Positions 1 to 11,111 are shown, counted from the stretch's first letter. The stretch: 64,000 nt of DNA from Ottelia alismoides (GCA_037367405.1 JAZKJV010006933.1:248001-312000); one strand, 5' to 3'. Numbers and translations: made by a program. The notes: generated by a model from the sequence alone, not told the origin.

Positions 1-415
1 GAGGGCGATCCAACGGCTGGCAATGGAGGCGGATGAGACAAGGGGAGCCGGGCCACGTGGCGCCCCCAGAATGGGCCACGTGGCCCAATCAGAGTATTCA
101 GATGGTATTTTTTATTTTTGAAGGTTAATTTGGTCGAAATTGAGAAAACTCAAAACATGAAAGTTGTAGATCTGGATGAGATCTACAAGTTTTATGTTGA
201 CCAAAACTGGAGATGAGATAAACAAAGACCCGAAATATTTAAGAGGGTATTTTTAAGGCTAAAAATACCACAAATTTTAATTTTGTCATTTTTTGTGGTT
301 TTTAATTTAATCAGGACTCTGATAATTACAAGACATTAACTGGATTTTATTGTCAACTAGATTAAGCAAGGGGGTTAATAAATAGAAATTAAGATGATGA
401 AATTGGGTTTCATCA
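1..415 (-). repeat. Element C 3' LTR (partial)
   Basis: This stretch repeats 5946-6364 almost base for base. On the minus strand it begins TGATGAAACCC at 415 and has the same double CACGTG palindromes (50-61 and 73-86). It also has the same 18-bp-arm inverted repeat (156-196). The rest of the LTR lies left of the window. Confidence 0.9.
156..196. repeat. Inverted repeat with GTTGTAGATCT arms (LTR copy 1)
   Basis: Arms CATGAAAGTTGTAGATCT (156-173) and AGATCTACAAGTTTTATG (179-196) are nearly complementary around a 5-nt spacer. The other C LTR has the same structure at 6104-6144 and LTR G a decayed version near 21051-21091. LTRs of A and B carry only one half of it. Confidence 0.8.
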
Positions 416-2153
416 CCACCTGTACTTAAACTATGCTCGTCCTCGAGCATCAAAGAGAATGACTAAGTTGGATTAACCCCCTTGTGCATGTGAGTACAGG
501 ATCCAATCTGTTCAAATCGACTCAATCTTTTTAGAGGTCCAAAATTCTCGAGTTCAACCCAGCCTTAATCAAGAGGTACCCAATTCCTCTAATTCTCCAG
601 ACTCTCTCTGATGTACATATAATCTAAAGGATATGACATTTAGTGTTGACTGCAATTCTGAGAGTAGAGTCAAATCGTCACCCGAAATCTTGGTCCGAGA
701 AATTCTCCTAAGGACCCAATCCTCAACACTAGGGAATAAATCAAATTTTGCATCCAGTCCATCGTCTCTTTAGTTGTCAGACTTAGAAGATGTAGATGGC
801 AGGCCAGTAATGGAGGGCATGGGATTGTGTCATTTCTTCTCTCCCTCTCATTGGAACAAGGATTCTCTCTAGTGCCTTTTATGCAACACATTTTTTTGGT
901 GTTGATCAGTGCGTCCATCAAGAGAAGTTGGAGCCGTCTGCACTTGTTTTCCTGGGTGTACACCGGGGTGTGTCTTTTTTGAGTACCTATCGTACCTTCG
1001 ACACCCAGACTTGTAGCATTTACGATGCAGAGCCCTTTTTTGGTGCAAGCCCGACTCCTGGTCCTAATAGCGGTGGTCCAAGCGGACACTTTGAAAAGTT
1101 TGGGAGCGCTCGCCTTTGGTGGAAGCTCTTTGATATTTAACTTTATGGAATGAGAGCTTTTCTTTGAATTTCATTGACTTGTATAATTTGTGGCTAGTTC
1201 CACTGCTTTTACCAAGAGTTGGCGCACACTGATCAATAATTTTTTTATTTATTTCACACCCAGGCACTTAGGTCAGTATCAAGAGATTAGTATAAGAACC
1301 AAGTTCTCATACTGGCTAATATTGCTGACACTCAGGTTTCATGAAGCCTTCAAAGATTTCATCCCATCCTCGAGCATCATTAGATCAAGTCCAAACTCAA
1401 ATCCCTCGTCCCAATCCCTTAGGTGAAAAGTCAACTCATCTCATCAAAACAACAGTCGTGCATGTGATGTGTTGATCATATTCTTTAAGTCTGAGACTAA
1501 GCATGGAATATAGCATGCAAATCTAGAGACCTAGGGAAATGTGGATGATTAAGTCTGTGACCCTGGTGGCTAAGGCTGGTTAACCGAAAATCTCAAAGAC
1601 CTCATAAAACTCAATTTCCTTGAACATTTCAGATCCTGGGTGGAAGTGTAAAAGTAAAGGATTAATCCAACTCCTTCATTCAAAAACACATTTATTTATT
1701 ATTTATTTTTTTTTTTGAATTTTGCTCATTTTTATGGATTTTAGTTTAAAGTTAAAACACAGGTTAGACTTAACTTTCCTTGAAAAGAGATAAAAGATTT
1801 TCAAAACCATGTCACACAAATAAAAGATTTTCAAAACATTTTCAAAAGATTTTTCAAAACAAGAAAATCTCATTTTAAAAATCATTTTCAATAATATTTT
1901 TATCAAAAATAGTGTAACATAGTATAGAAAAGTCGTGAAATCATTTGAGTCCTCTTAGTCCAAAGAATTTTACTGTAGCCAAAAAGTTTTAAATTTTTCA
2001 AATTTTTCAGATTATAGCTAAAGTAAGTATACGGTATATACGGTATACCCCCCTATCCTTAAACTTTGTTATGTCCTCATAGCACTAGATGATACAAGTC
2101 CATAGGTCCATTTAAGTACAGAGAAATATACAGGAGCTAAGAGGGGCTCCTCC

Positions 2154-2261
2154 TATACTTAGGTTAGAAATAACCTAAGTATAAAGGCAAGGAAAGATGA
2201 GTAGAGAAATCACAGGGACTCGGGTCCCCCCTATACTTAGGCTTAGATTAGCCTAAGTATA
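2154..2261 (-). repeat. Element C stem-loop pair with PPT-like tails
   Basis: Two perfect inverted repeats are present. TATACTTAGGTTA (2154-2166) pairs with TAACCTAAGTATA (2171-2183) around a GAAA loop on the plus strand. TATACTTAGGCT (2232-2243) pairs with AGCCTAAGTATA (2250-2261). On the minus strand, the element's sense, each is followed by a purine run (AGGAGGAG and AGGGGGGA). The same arrangement occurs in A, B and D. Confidence 0.85.
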
Positions 2262-3376
2262 AAGATGGAAATTGATGTTGGGAGGGACCCAAGGTAAATG
2301 AAGAAGAGGAATGGATTTACAAGTGAGCGGTTTGAATCTGCGGAGATGAATGGAGTGACTAAGGTTTTGGGGTGTGTATCGAAGCAAGCATGGCTCAATC
2401 AAGCAAGCAAGACCCTTAAGTTCACCAACTTACACATGAAACCAACCGAAGTTGGTTTATTATCTTGTCGGTTTTATTGGTGATAAAACATTTGATTTTA
2501 CGCAGAGAAAAATGTGAATTGAAAAATCCATGCGTATGCAAGGGTGTTGCTCCCCCAAAACCGAAATTTTACTCCATTTTTGTTTGACTTGCAATTAACA
2601 TTCCCCATTTTATTTAAAGTCATCACTGAATTATGGTTAGCACAAAAATCAAGAAATCATCGTCTACCGTTCATTCCCATTTTCCATTTATCCTAGGTGA
2701 TCAAACTAGGAATAGAAAGCCGAGAAAAACATGTATTCGATAAAATCACGATCTAGGCTAAGCGAGAAATCATGCAGTGATTTTACGAGAAATCTGTGAA
2801 AAACTTGGGCCATTTTGAAAACCAAAATCAATATGTATGCAAGTCGATAAAATCCGCACCTAATCATGCATCAATTAGCGGTGAATGATTTTCATTAATT
2901 TTAGCTAAGTGAGGCGAGATTATGTGCGTCAAAATTTAAAGTGTGTCCTACCTACGAGCAAGCACGTAAAAGATAAAAACTGAAAACAGCTCAATGAGCC
3001 GCCTGCCTGGTCCTAAGACGACACTCAAGTGGGGACGATCCCCACACAACCACGATCGTTTGATTACAATCGCGAACCTTCAATTGAAGACCGCTGTAAA
3101 AGACGATTATTACATGATAAGAAAAAATAATTATGCGAGACACACATTTTTTTCTTTCTTCCCTATTTGCTCCACGTATGTTTTGCGGCTCCTCGCAGCG
3201 GGAAGCGTCCTGCTCCTCGCCTCCTTGAACCATCAAGGGCCCTGCCACAAAAAACAATGGTTAGAGATCAAATAAAAAAGGAAAAATTTATAATGCAAAA
3301 TATGTGAACACTTGACCAATAAAAAGGAACTCTGAATTAAACAAAAAAATCAAAAAAATATAAGAAATGAGCCGTG

Positions 3377-3394
3377 TCCCCGGCAACGGCGCCA
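3377..3394 (-). promoter_or_regulatory. Element C primer-binding site
   Basis: The plus strand reads TCCCCGGCAACGGCGCCA, the exact complement of TGGCGCCGTTGCCGGGGA. That is the PBS known for Athila-type elements, complementary to the 3' end of tRNA-Asp. It lies 2 nt inside the 5' LTR edge (3397) and sets the element's minus orientation. Confidence 0.95.
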
Positions 3395-4429
3395 TTTGAC
3401 GAACCGCGAAATCAGCCCTCAAATAGTGCAGAATTAGCACTTGGAATAGTCATCGTAGTCGGTCCAATTCGGGTCATCAATAGACCATCTGATGGATATA
3501 TGTCAAAATAAGAATGAGATGGTCGTAATTTATTTTACTTGGTAAGATACCAAGGTCGAACTCAGGGACACGAGCCTTTCTCTAATTATCCAGATTTTTT
3601 ATCTATTTAACAAAGTGTTGAATTGGAGATCTATAGGTCAAATTATGCAGACACGACACAACAATGCATTAAAAATCAACATGCATTTTTTTATCAGTTT
3701 TATTATGCAAGTAAATGCAATGATGTGCAATGAAAATAGGCCCTTGATCAGAATAAATATGATGAGAAAATTAAATAAGAGTCAATTTCAGACTTGCTTA
3801 AAGTGTCAAACTTGATTGATAATGTGGACATGGCATAAGCGAGTAATAAGAGACACATTGCGAATAAAATAATACATAAAAATTCAATTGTCCAAAATGA
3901 GAAATTTAATATGCCATTAAGAAGTACATCAAACAAGCTTCGAAATGAAACTGAAATCAACTGAAACGGAATTATGATGCTCAAGATATGCAAGAACGAA
4001 GATAAGGGCATAAATGAAAGAAAACATGAACTGATAACTACAAAAAGGTCCCTGGGAAGGACTAAAATGAAAATAAAATAAGTTCTGAGGCCTTCCTTGT
4101 AAAAGATCCACATGCGTAGGAGCCTTTCTGCAAATTGGAGAAGTTTGGATGGCATCTCTACAAATTGCCCAGATACGCACGTGACTAGCACGTGCCATCC
4201 AGGCTTGGGGTCAGGCTCGGCAGAGGCTCGGACTGCTTCGGCTCGGCTCGGTGTAGGTTCAGAACTCCATGCAGGCTTGGTAGCTGGCTCGACAGCTCCG
4301 AGCCTGGAGGGTTGAAGACGAAGGCTTGGCGGAAGCTTTGGAGTGACACGTGGCCAGCTGGAGTCCATCCGATCATGATGATCGGGCGGTTGCTGTGCGT
4401 TCCTAGAGTGTTGACGTGGCGGCATAGGA

Positions 4430-4533
4430 ACCGTTGGATCTTGAGGATCCAACGGTACCTGGAAGGAGTTCTTAGCGGCGACGTGGGCTCATCTGGGCCG
4501 TTGGATGGTCTCTGAGAAACGACCATCCAACGG
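4430..4533. repeat. Two CCGTTGGAT hairpins in C LTR
   Basis: ACCGTTGGATC (4430-4440) pairs with GATCCAACGGT (4446-4456). CCGTTGGATGGTC (4498-4510) pairs perfectly with GACCATCCAACGG (4521-4533) across a 10-nt loop. Confidence 0.85.
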
Positions 4534-5108
4534 TATCTGCATCTCCGTCTTCTTCAGCGGCTGGCAGAGGGAATAGAGCTCCAGCGAAGATGGCTCTCCT
4601 CCGTCGCTCGTTCTCCGTCGACTTGGTCCTCCCCGAAGCTCCATAAACGGTCGTCGATGAAGTGGGGAGCTCGGGGGAGGTGGTGGTCCTTCCTGATCGG
4701 TCCGTCGGAGCATAGATGACTATGTAGAGGTTGACGAAGATGGCTCCGGCGGGGCTCCGACTATTGATAGTTATGAAGACCTGCACGGTTAGTTCCTAGC
4801 CGAAGCGTGATGTTTCGTGAAGGGGAGTGGAGTGAAGAGCTCCTGCGGGCGAGGGAGATGGGAGCTCGAAGCTCGATCTCCGGTGGTCGGAGATGAGGTG
4901 GGTCAGAAGTGAGCAGAGGCGAAGAAGTAGGGAGACGGCGAGCGGAGGGTGTCGCGTGAGAGGGGGGAGCGTGGCGGAGCTTGGGAGGCGATTAGTGAAC
5001 GGCGAGGGAGAGTGACAAGGCCTAATTAATTAAGGAAAAGCAAGAAGAACTGCAGAGGAAGAAGAAGGGATCTTACCGGAGAATGGGCGGAGCGGGGCCT
5101 GTGCTCGA

Positions 5109-5155
5109 GGTCATCGGATGACCTCGGGGTCATCGGATGACCTCGGGGTCATCGC
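5109..5155. repeat. Short tandem repeat GGTCATCGGATGACCTCG
   Basis: A 22-bp unit containing the palindromic GGTCATCGGATGACC core is repeated about twice in the GC-rich part of the C LTR. LTR G has a decayed relative near 6675-6700. Confidence 0.7.
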
Positions 5156-5604
5156 TGGACTCCCCTGGCTACGGGGAGCAGCTTGGCGGAGGCGGAGCTC
5201 CGCAGGCCTGGCCTACCATGGCCAGGGGTTGACACCGGAGCAGACCTTCATCTTCGCGCTCCTCGCCGCCCCCTCGCTGTCACCGGAGGGCGGGGGCTTG
5301 CTGGGAGGTTACCCACGTACAGGTGGACAAGGTGAATCGTGGAGGGGGGCGGTGTATTTGAAGAAGAAACAGGCGGTTTGGGCTGGTGGAGACGTGGGTT
5401 TCAAGGAGAAAATGGAGCGAGTGGGAGGACGACGGTGGTTAATGGAGGCATCGACGAAGATCATGGATGATAGGGCTCGGTCATGGGGCAGTTGGCGAGT
5501 AGAGGAGCGGGCTGCTGAGGGCGAGAAAATGGAAAGTGGGAGACGTATTCGCGAGGTGGAGAACGTGGGAAGAGAGGGGGGTCGGAGGTTGACGATGACT
5601 GACG

Positions 5605-5963
5605 GCCGTTGGATTTGGAGATCCAACGGCTGACAGTTGGGCGCGAACGAGAGGGTAGGATTGAATCGGGGGTGGAGCGATCGGAGGGCTGGAAAGCAGC
5701 CACGTGTCGAGCTGGAGCGTGCATGCTAGCGGACGGGCGTGATCGGGTTATGGCTTCGATCGGGCGGTTGGGATTCAAAGAAGAAGTGAATGGTGTGGAT
5801 GATGAGGCTGGGGCGCGATCGAACGGACTAAGATGCGCCACGTGGCGCGCTCAGCTTGAGGCGCGAACGAGCGGTGTTGATTGAAGACGGGTAAGATCTG
5901 ATGGCTAAGAAGATTAGGAGGTGTGGAAAGCAGTTGGTCGTTGGATCAAGAGGCGATCCAACG
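5605..5963. repeat. Two further CCGTTGGATC hairpins in C LTR
   Basis: GCCGTTGGAT (5605-5614) pairs with ATCCAACGGC (5621-5630). CGTTGGATC (5939-5947) pairs with GATCCAACG (5955-5963). With the pair at 4430-4533 this makes four copies of one stem in a single LTR. Confidence 0.8.
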
Positions 5964-5997
5964 GCTGGCAATTGAGGCGGATGAGACAAGGGGAGCC

Positions 5998-6034
5998 GGG
6001 CCACGTGGCGCCCCCAGAATGGGCCACGTGGCCC
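5998..6034. promoter_or_regulatory. Paired CACGTG palindromes in C LTR
   Basis: GGGCCACGTGGC (5998-6009) and GGGCCACGTGGCCC (6021-6034, a perfect 14-bp palindrome) both centre on CACGTG, the plant G-box bound by bZIP and bHLH proteins. The 3' LTR has both at 50-61 and 73-86. On the minus strand they lie about 330 bp inside the LTR start, a plausible U3 position. The regulatory role is inference. Confidence 0.5.
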
Positions 6035-6103
6035 AATCAGAGTATTCAGATGGTATTTTTTATTTTTGAAGGTTAATTTGGTTGAATTTGAGAAAACTCA
6101 AAA

Positions 6104-6144
6104 CATGAAAGTTGTAGATCTTGATGAGATCTACAAGTTTCATG
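6104..6144. repeat. Inverted repeat with GTTGTAGATCT arms (LTR copy 2)
   Basis: Eighteen-base arms at 6104-6121 and 6127-6144 differ from perfect complementarity at one position and enclose a 5-nt spacer. This matches 156-196. Confidence 0.85.
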
Positions 6145-6364
6145 TCGACCAAAACTGGAGATGAGATCAAACAAAGACCCGAAATATTTAGGAGGGTATT
6201 TTTAAGGCTAAAAATACCACAAATTTTAATTTTGTCATTTTTTGTGGTTTTTAATTTAATCAGGACTCTGATAATTACAGGACATTAACTGGGTTTTATT
6301 GTCAAATAGATTAAGCAAGGGGGTTAATAAATAGAAATTAAGATGATGAAATTGGATTTCATCA

Positions 6365-7311
6365 TACGGGTGAGGCGGGGTGAACTGGAGTCCTATGGAG
6401 GTGAGGGAGCAGGGGACTGGAGCTCCTTCTCCGAGGAGGTGAAGAAGGAGATGGGGCAGGGGTGATCAGGTTGTGGAGAATGGGAGACAGTGGGTGGATG
6501 AGTCGGTGAAGGTGAGGGTGAAGTTGCGTGGCTTGTGAGGTGGTCAGGTGAAGGTGATTGATGGTATATATGGTCGGAAACTTTGGAGAAAAATGATGAA
6601 AAATCAAGAGAGGGATACCTGGATGGAGCAAGGAGGGAGAAGGGGCTGGAGTAGAGGCTTGGGATGACGTCCAAGGACCTCGGGTCATCACCCAGCGAGG
6701 TCAGCCATTCGTCAGAGCTTGTGCAGCCACCGTGGAGGTGGTGCTTACATGGCCAGAGGGGCCATGAATATCACCAGGGCCGATGGTCTCTACACCTTGG
6801 CCACTGCCCTCTGTTGTCACCAGAGGGATGGGGCAAGATGGGCCAATGCTTGTCGCATGGTGGATGGGTTGACGAGGGTGCGGAGGCGATGGTTTTATAG
6901 GTGGAGGTGGTGGTTGTTTAAGGTGGAGTGGAGATTTTTAATGGTGGTTTGATGGTAGGGGAGTAATGGAGGTGAGTGTTTGGTAGTCGCGTGAGGATGG
7001 TAGAAGTTAGGGCTACAGAGGGGTGGCATTAGGTGGTTGTAAGTTGTAGTGATGTCGGAGCTAAATTAGGAAGGAGGAGGAGCAGTGACGAGGCATAACG
7101 AACGGGAAAGGTGTGCATGGGAGGTAGGAGATGAAGTAGTGGCTGTTGGATTTCGTAATCCAATGGTCCTCAAAGGGGGCACATGCGAACAGTTGAGATC
7201 AGATCATCATACCTGATCTAGCGGTGGAGGTAGATGTGGTGGTGGGCGGTTTAGATGGGACTTGGAGTCTCATCCTACCGTTGGTGATTATTAGGTGACG
7301 TGGAGCATGGG
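6365..7311 (-). repeat. LTR G, left segment (split by element A)
   Basis: This stretch belongs to a second minus-strand LTR related to C's. It has the decayed CCGTTGGAT-type hairpin near 7143-7170 and the TCATC repeat near 6665-6700. It ends at the left edge of element A and continues at 20753. Its remainder probably lies left of element C, outside the window. Proline/serine-rich open frames at 6362-6691 are composition artefacts. Confidence 0.65.
7307..7311. repeat. Putative TSD of element A (left)
   Basis: ATGGG precedes the LTR. The right flank at 20753-20757 reads AAGGG, so the pair matches at four of five bases. Confidence 0.5.
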
Positions 7312-8437
7312 TGATGAATCTCTATTTCATCATCTTTATTCTATCATTTTTGGCCTTAAAAACCCTAGTAAATGCGTGTAAATAGGCTTAATTTAGGCAT
7401 TTTATCATCCATGCATTGTTGTGTAAATAGTGTATAAAATACGATTTTTAATGCCAAAATTATAGAATAAAGAAAATAAAAGAAAAGGAATAAAATATTG
7501 CAAATATTTTATGACCCAAAACCCCGAGAACTAGGCATCTCGATGACTAGGTCGACAAGGAATAAAGTAGGGGGAGATAAGGGCCAAAATCCAATAAATT
7601 CCCCTTTTTATTTAATTCATTATTTTTTTATTTTTGGGACCTATTTTTTGTTCCACTTTTTATACTTCAAATAAAGAAACTTTGAACATGAAAGTTGTAG
7701 ATAATTAAATATAGAAATATACAAAATTGATTTCACACAAAATAATATACATATAAAAAGTTATGATCTGAATAAGTTTCCAAAATACCAACTTATCTCT
7801 CAAATAAAAATCGAAATGTATCAAAATCACCTTTAATTTATATAACATTTAATAAGATATTTAATGAAGGTGGTTTCATATTTTTTGGAGTTACGATTTG
7901 AAAGTTAGGTTTTGGACCCTTATTGTATACTTGTACCGATTAAAATATTCATTTTATTTATTATTCATTATTTTATAATTTTATATTTTTCTAATAATTT
8001 AAATATTATTTACAATATATATGCATATTAAAATAGAAATAAAACAACAAAAAACATAAAAAAATAAATTACTTGTATAAAATACATAGGTAAAATACCT
8101 ATACTTATACCTATATAGATTATACATCTATTTATATAAATGTATAGAATACATCAGAAAGTAAAATAAAAATATATTTAAGTGTATAAAATTAAGTTAT
8201 AAATATATATAATAGTAATAAACAAAATTAAGAAAATTAAAAATACAAATTAAAAATAATACATTAAAATACCGATATAGCCCATAAAAGGGAACTTTTA
8301 ATTTTAAACTCAAAAAATATATAAAAATAATCATAAAATATTTCATAAAATAATAAATATTTTTATTTAATAACCTAAAATTAATAAATTCGATAATTAT
8401 TTTAATTTGATTTTTTAAATCTTTTCCCCAGGACTTT

Positions 8438-8467
8438 TCCTGGTTGGTCCACGTGGACCAACCAGGA
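8438..8467. promoter_or_regulatory. 30-bp perfect palindrome with CACGTG core
   Basis: Half-site TCCTGGTTGGTCCAC (8438-8452) is followed immediately by its exact complement, creating CACGTG at the centre. The same palindrome is intact in both LTRs of B (27160-27189 and 41993-42022). In A's 3' LTR (18135-18164) the centre reads CACATG. Confidence 0.85.
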
Positions 8468-8476
8468 GGGTCTGTG

Positions 8477-8495
8477 AGTTGACCACGGGTCAACT
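8477..8495. promoter_or_regulatory. W-box inverted repeat in A 5' LTR
   Basis: AGTTGACC (8477-8484) and GGTCAACT (8488-8495) are inverted around ACG. TTGAC(C/T) is the core recognised by plant WRKY factors. It sits 9 bp downstream of the 30-bp palindrome, and the pair recurs in every A and B LTR. Confidence 0.6.
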
Positions 8496-11093
8496 CTCTG
8501 ACCCGCCTCCTGCAGTTGTCAGAACCTCGTTCTCCCCTGTTCTTTCGGATTTTTCTAGGCTCACTCTTACACCTTTTTGCGATGCGGTCTTCACGACTTT
8601 TGATCCTCGTAGATCGGTCTTACATGCCCTATGTTTGTCTTGGGGATTGGATCGTTGAGCTACCTGCTACGCCCTGTTCTTTAAGCCACTCCATCAACCT
8701 ATTCAAATAACCCGCCGACCATTCATCTCATTTTTGAACCATCCTTTGACCATTTTTGCCCTCTCCTTGGGAGCTCTGGATTGAAGCTCGTGACAAGGGC
8801 TTCTCCAGCTTCTTGGAGACAGGTAAGGCGCGCCTCAGGTTGGTCTCCACCATCTCAAGCAACTACGCCGCCATGAGATCCTTGCTTCACGGTATAGAAC
8901 CATTCGAGGTACCTTTTTTGTATTCTTTTATGCAATTTTAATCTATCCGTAGTTCTAGGATCATTGCCACCTTCCATTTCGACTAATACCCAACCGAACA
9001 TCTTTGCCTCCACCTCGTCGGAGCTTGCTCCGGCGAGCTCCTTTTTCACCATTACCACCTTTTCCGCCCCACATCGAGGTCGAGGCACTTTCCCCTCGAC
9101 TCCATAACCATTCTCTTGTAGGATAACGAACCCTAGCGCACCTGGAGCTCATTTTGGGAATGCCATCGTGGTTCCTGGAGCATGCGAGCTCCGTCGGCCT
9201 CACGCGCCACCTCCGACCCTCGCTGGGGATTTTTGGAGCTGCCAGCACATCGAGAACACCTACAGGAGGCGATTGGGCACTTTTGGAGCCGCAACGGACA
9301 TCAGAAGAGGTGGGGATCGTCGGGAGAAGTTCGATGCGGTGAGGCTTTGTCCTTGTTCTTCCTCGACCTCTTTTCACCATCATATCAAGCACATCCGCCC
9401 ATGCGTACCGTAGCCATCAGATCAGGAGTCTTCTCAACCGTTGATCGCCATAGCCAAATCTGATTGTGGCCGTTGCTCGCGAACCGGTATCGCCTCACCT
9501 GATCATAACACCTGTTTAAGTGAAAGATCTGTTGTCATCTAATCTGGCTTTCGTGGCTATTTTGCACACCTAACCCACAAAATTTTGCAATTTAATATTA
9601 GGTTTATAATCATTCATCGGTAGTTTAAATTTTTTTAACATCTGCATTCCTCCCCCCCGCGCTTTTAGTTATTACAAATCGGTCCCTAGCCATGTCACCT
9701 CATGTGACTATTGCACGTGAGAGGCATGAAATTTTGTGGAAAGGCCCTTGGGATTTCTGTTATTTCTAATTAGTCCACAAACTTTCTTATTAAGTGTAAA
9801 AATTTTGGACATTTTGCACTTTGACCCCTAGATTTTGGAATATTGCATCATCATCCCTGCCAAGTGTGTGTGCTCACGCACGTGAGTTCTGGGTTTGTTG
9901 CAGAGAAGCCCTCTTGGGTTTTTATATTTGTATTTAGTCAGAATTTTAATTATTTAGTTATATATTTTTGTGAAATTTGCAACTTGGACCCTGGAATTTC
10001 ATATAGTTACAAAATACCACTGTCAGGGTTGGATTTTTTCGTTCTTTCTAGTATTTATTTCATGCATCTATAAATCTCGAAAAAAAACCCAAAAAGGCAT
10101 AATTTTTGTGTTGCATTGCACTTTAATGACACATTCTTTTTTCACATTTTTGAGTCATTTTATTATTTATAAAAATTCAAAAACATGCATTTTCATCTTT
10201 GTTCGCATTAGAAAATCCTTAAAAATTATAAAAACCTTTTGAAAAATTCCCCAAAAAATATATTGTGTGTGTTTTTGCATCTTTAGCATTTAAACCAAAA
10301 ATCTTAAAAAAATAAAAAAGAAAACTCGAAAAAATAGAAAACACTAAAAACCTTTATAAAAAATTATAAAATCTATAAAAAAAATACAAAAATTATAATT
10401 TCTATTGCTAAATCTTCTCTATTTTGTTATATTTTTTAAATAAATTCAGATAATTTTTAACTCTTTAATATTTTTTATCTCCATTTTAATCTCAGATATT
10501 TATTTTATTCCCTATTTTGAGTATTTTGGACTTTAAAAGTACCATACAAATTAGAAAAAATACAGAAAAATCATAAAAATATTAGAAAAATAAAAAAGCA
10601 CAAAAGATTTCATTTCCTGTATTTTGGATATTTTTACATACTTTTATCTCTCTTTTACTTCCCTTGTATATATATATCCTTTATATAGATTTATATTTAT
10701 TTTAAAAAGAAAAAGAAAAAATAAAAACATAAAATACAAAAAAATAGAAAATCAGAAATTTAAAAATCAAAATAAAAATTTAAAAAAAATAATAAAATAA
10801 AATTAAAAACCTACAAAAAATAGCACATATAGACAAACACATCACAATCATTTTTTAGCTTTAATTTGCCTCGATCTACCTTTTTTCCATGTGTTTGACC
10901 TCTACATACTTGCACCTATACACATCCTTGTTGTAGAGTTATAATAAATTTTAATTATGCACATTTACTTTCATTGCTTGATTTATCTGTTGTGGGTTAA
11001 TTGTTGTTTTAATCCGTATTTTGTCTGGTCGATTCAGCGACTGAGTTCCTGCCTTGTGTGGAAGTTAAGACCCCTAGATTTTGGGTTAAAAAA

Positions 11094-11111
11094 TGGTGTT
11101 GTTGCCGGGGA
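11094..11111 (+). promoter_or_regulatory. Element A primer-binding site (decayed)
   Basis: TGGTGTTGTTGCCGGGGA differs from the canonical Athila PBS at three positions, all C-to-T, as expected from deamination of methylated cytosines. Confidence 0.85.

Larger units (their letters stand above)
416..3396 (-). other. Element C internal region, no coding capacity
   Basis: Read from the PBS leftwards, this holds an unassigned leader-like stretch (about 3376-2290), two stem-loops (2261-2154), a TTTTCAAAA-rich AT stretch (about 1990-1690) and a 1.2-kb tail ending at the 3' LTR. The tail near 420-700 resembles 60800-61060 of element D on the same strand. The small open frames on both strands (for example 670-1089 minus and 2991-3257 minus) show no family motif, and I treat them as chance. 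Confidence 0.7.
1..6364 (-). mobile_element. Element C: coding-free Athila-related LTR element (left end off window)
   Basis: Two near-identical LTR copies flank a short interior. Reading on the minus strand, the 5' LTR is 6364 down to 3397, the interior is 3396 to 416, and the 3' LTR starts at 415 and runs off the window. The PBS directly inside the 5' LTR matches the Athila tRNA-Asp PBS perfectly. The 2981-bp interior has no gag, protease, RT or integrase motif in any frame I could read, so this is a LARD/TRIM-like non-autonomous element. It keeps the stem-loops and the TTTTCAAAA-rich stretch seen upstream of the 3' LTR in elements A and B, which ties it to the same superfamily. Its right end abuts LTR G, into which it probably inserted. 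Its left TSD is outside the window. Confidence 0.85.
3397..6364 (-). repeat. Element C 5' LTR
   Basis: This 2968-bp LTR runs on the minus strand from TGATGAAATCC at 6364 to a CA end at 3397, just outside the PBS. It contains four CCGTTGGATC-type hairpins (4430-5963), a short tandem repeat (5109-5155) and two CACGTG palindromes (5998-6009 and 6021-6034). Open frames across its GC-rich centre, such as 5118-5633, are low-complexity and are not supported as genes. Confidence 0.9.
7312..11092 (+). repeat. Element A 5' LTR
   Basis: It begins TGATGAATC at 7312 and runs to about 11092, just before the PBS. The exact last base is blurred because the expected CA reads AA. It contains a 30-bp palindrome (8438-8467), a W-box inverted repeat (8477-8495) and a long A/T-rich 3' half. 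The small frames around 8855-9463 are in antisense or alternative frames of repeated LTR sequence and recur in the 3' LTR with breaks. Confidence 0.9.

Noticed and set aside
670..1089. 139-residue minus-strand frame in element C as a candidate gene
   Set aside because: It lies in the 3' tail, a position that is non-coding in A, B and D, and shows no motif or domain pattern.
5118..5884. Gly/Arg-rich open frames in the C LTR
   Set aside because: Low-complexity, present in overlapping frames on both strands, no start context or homology; explained by GC-rich LTR composition.
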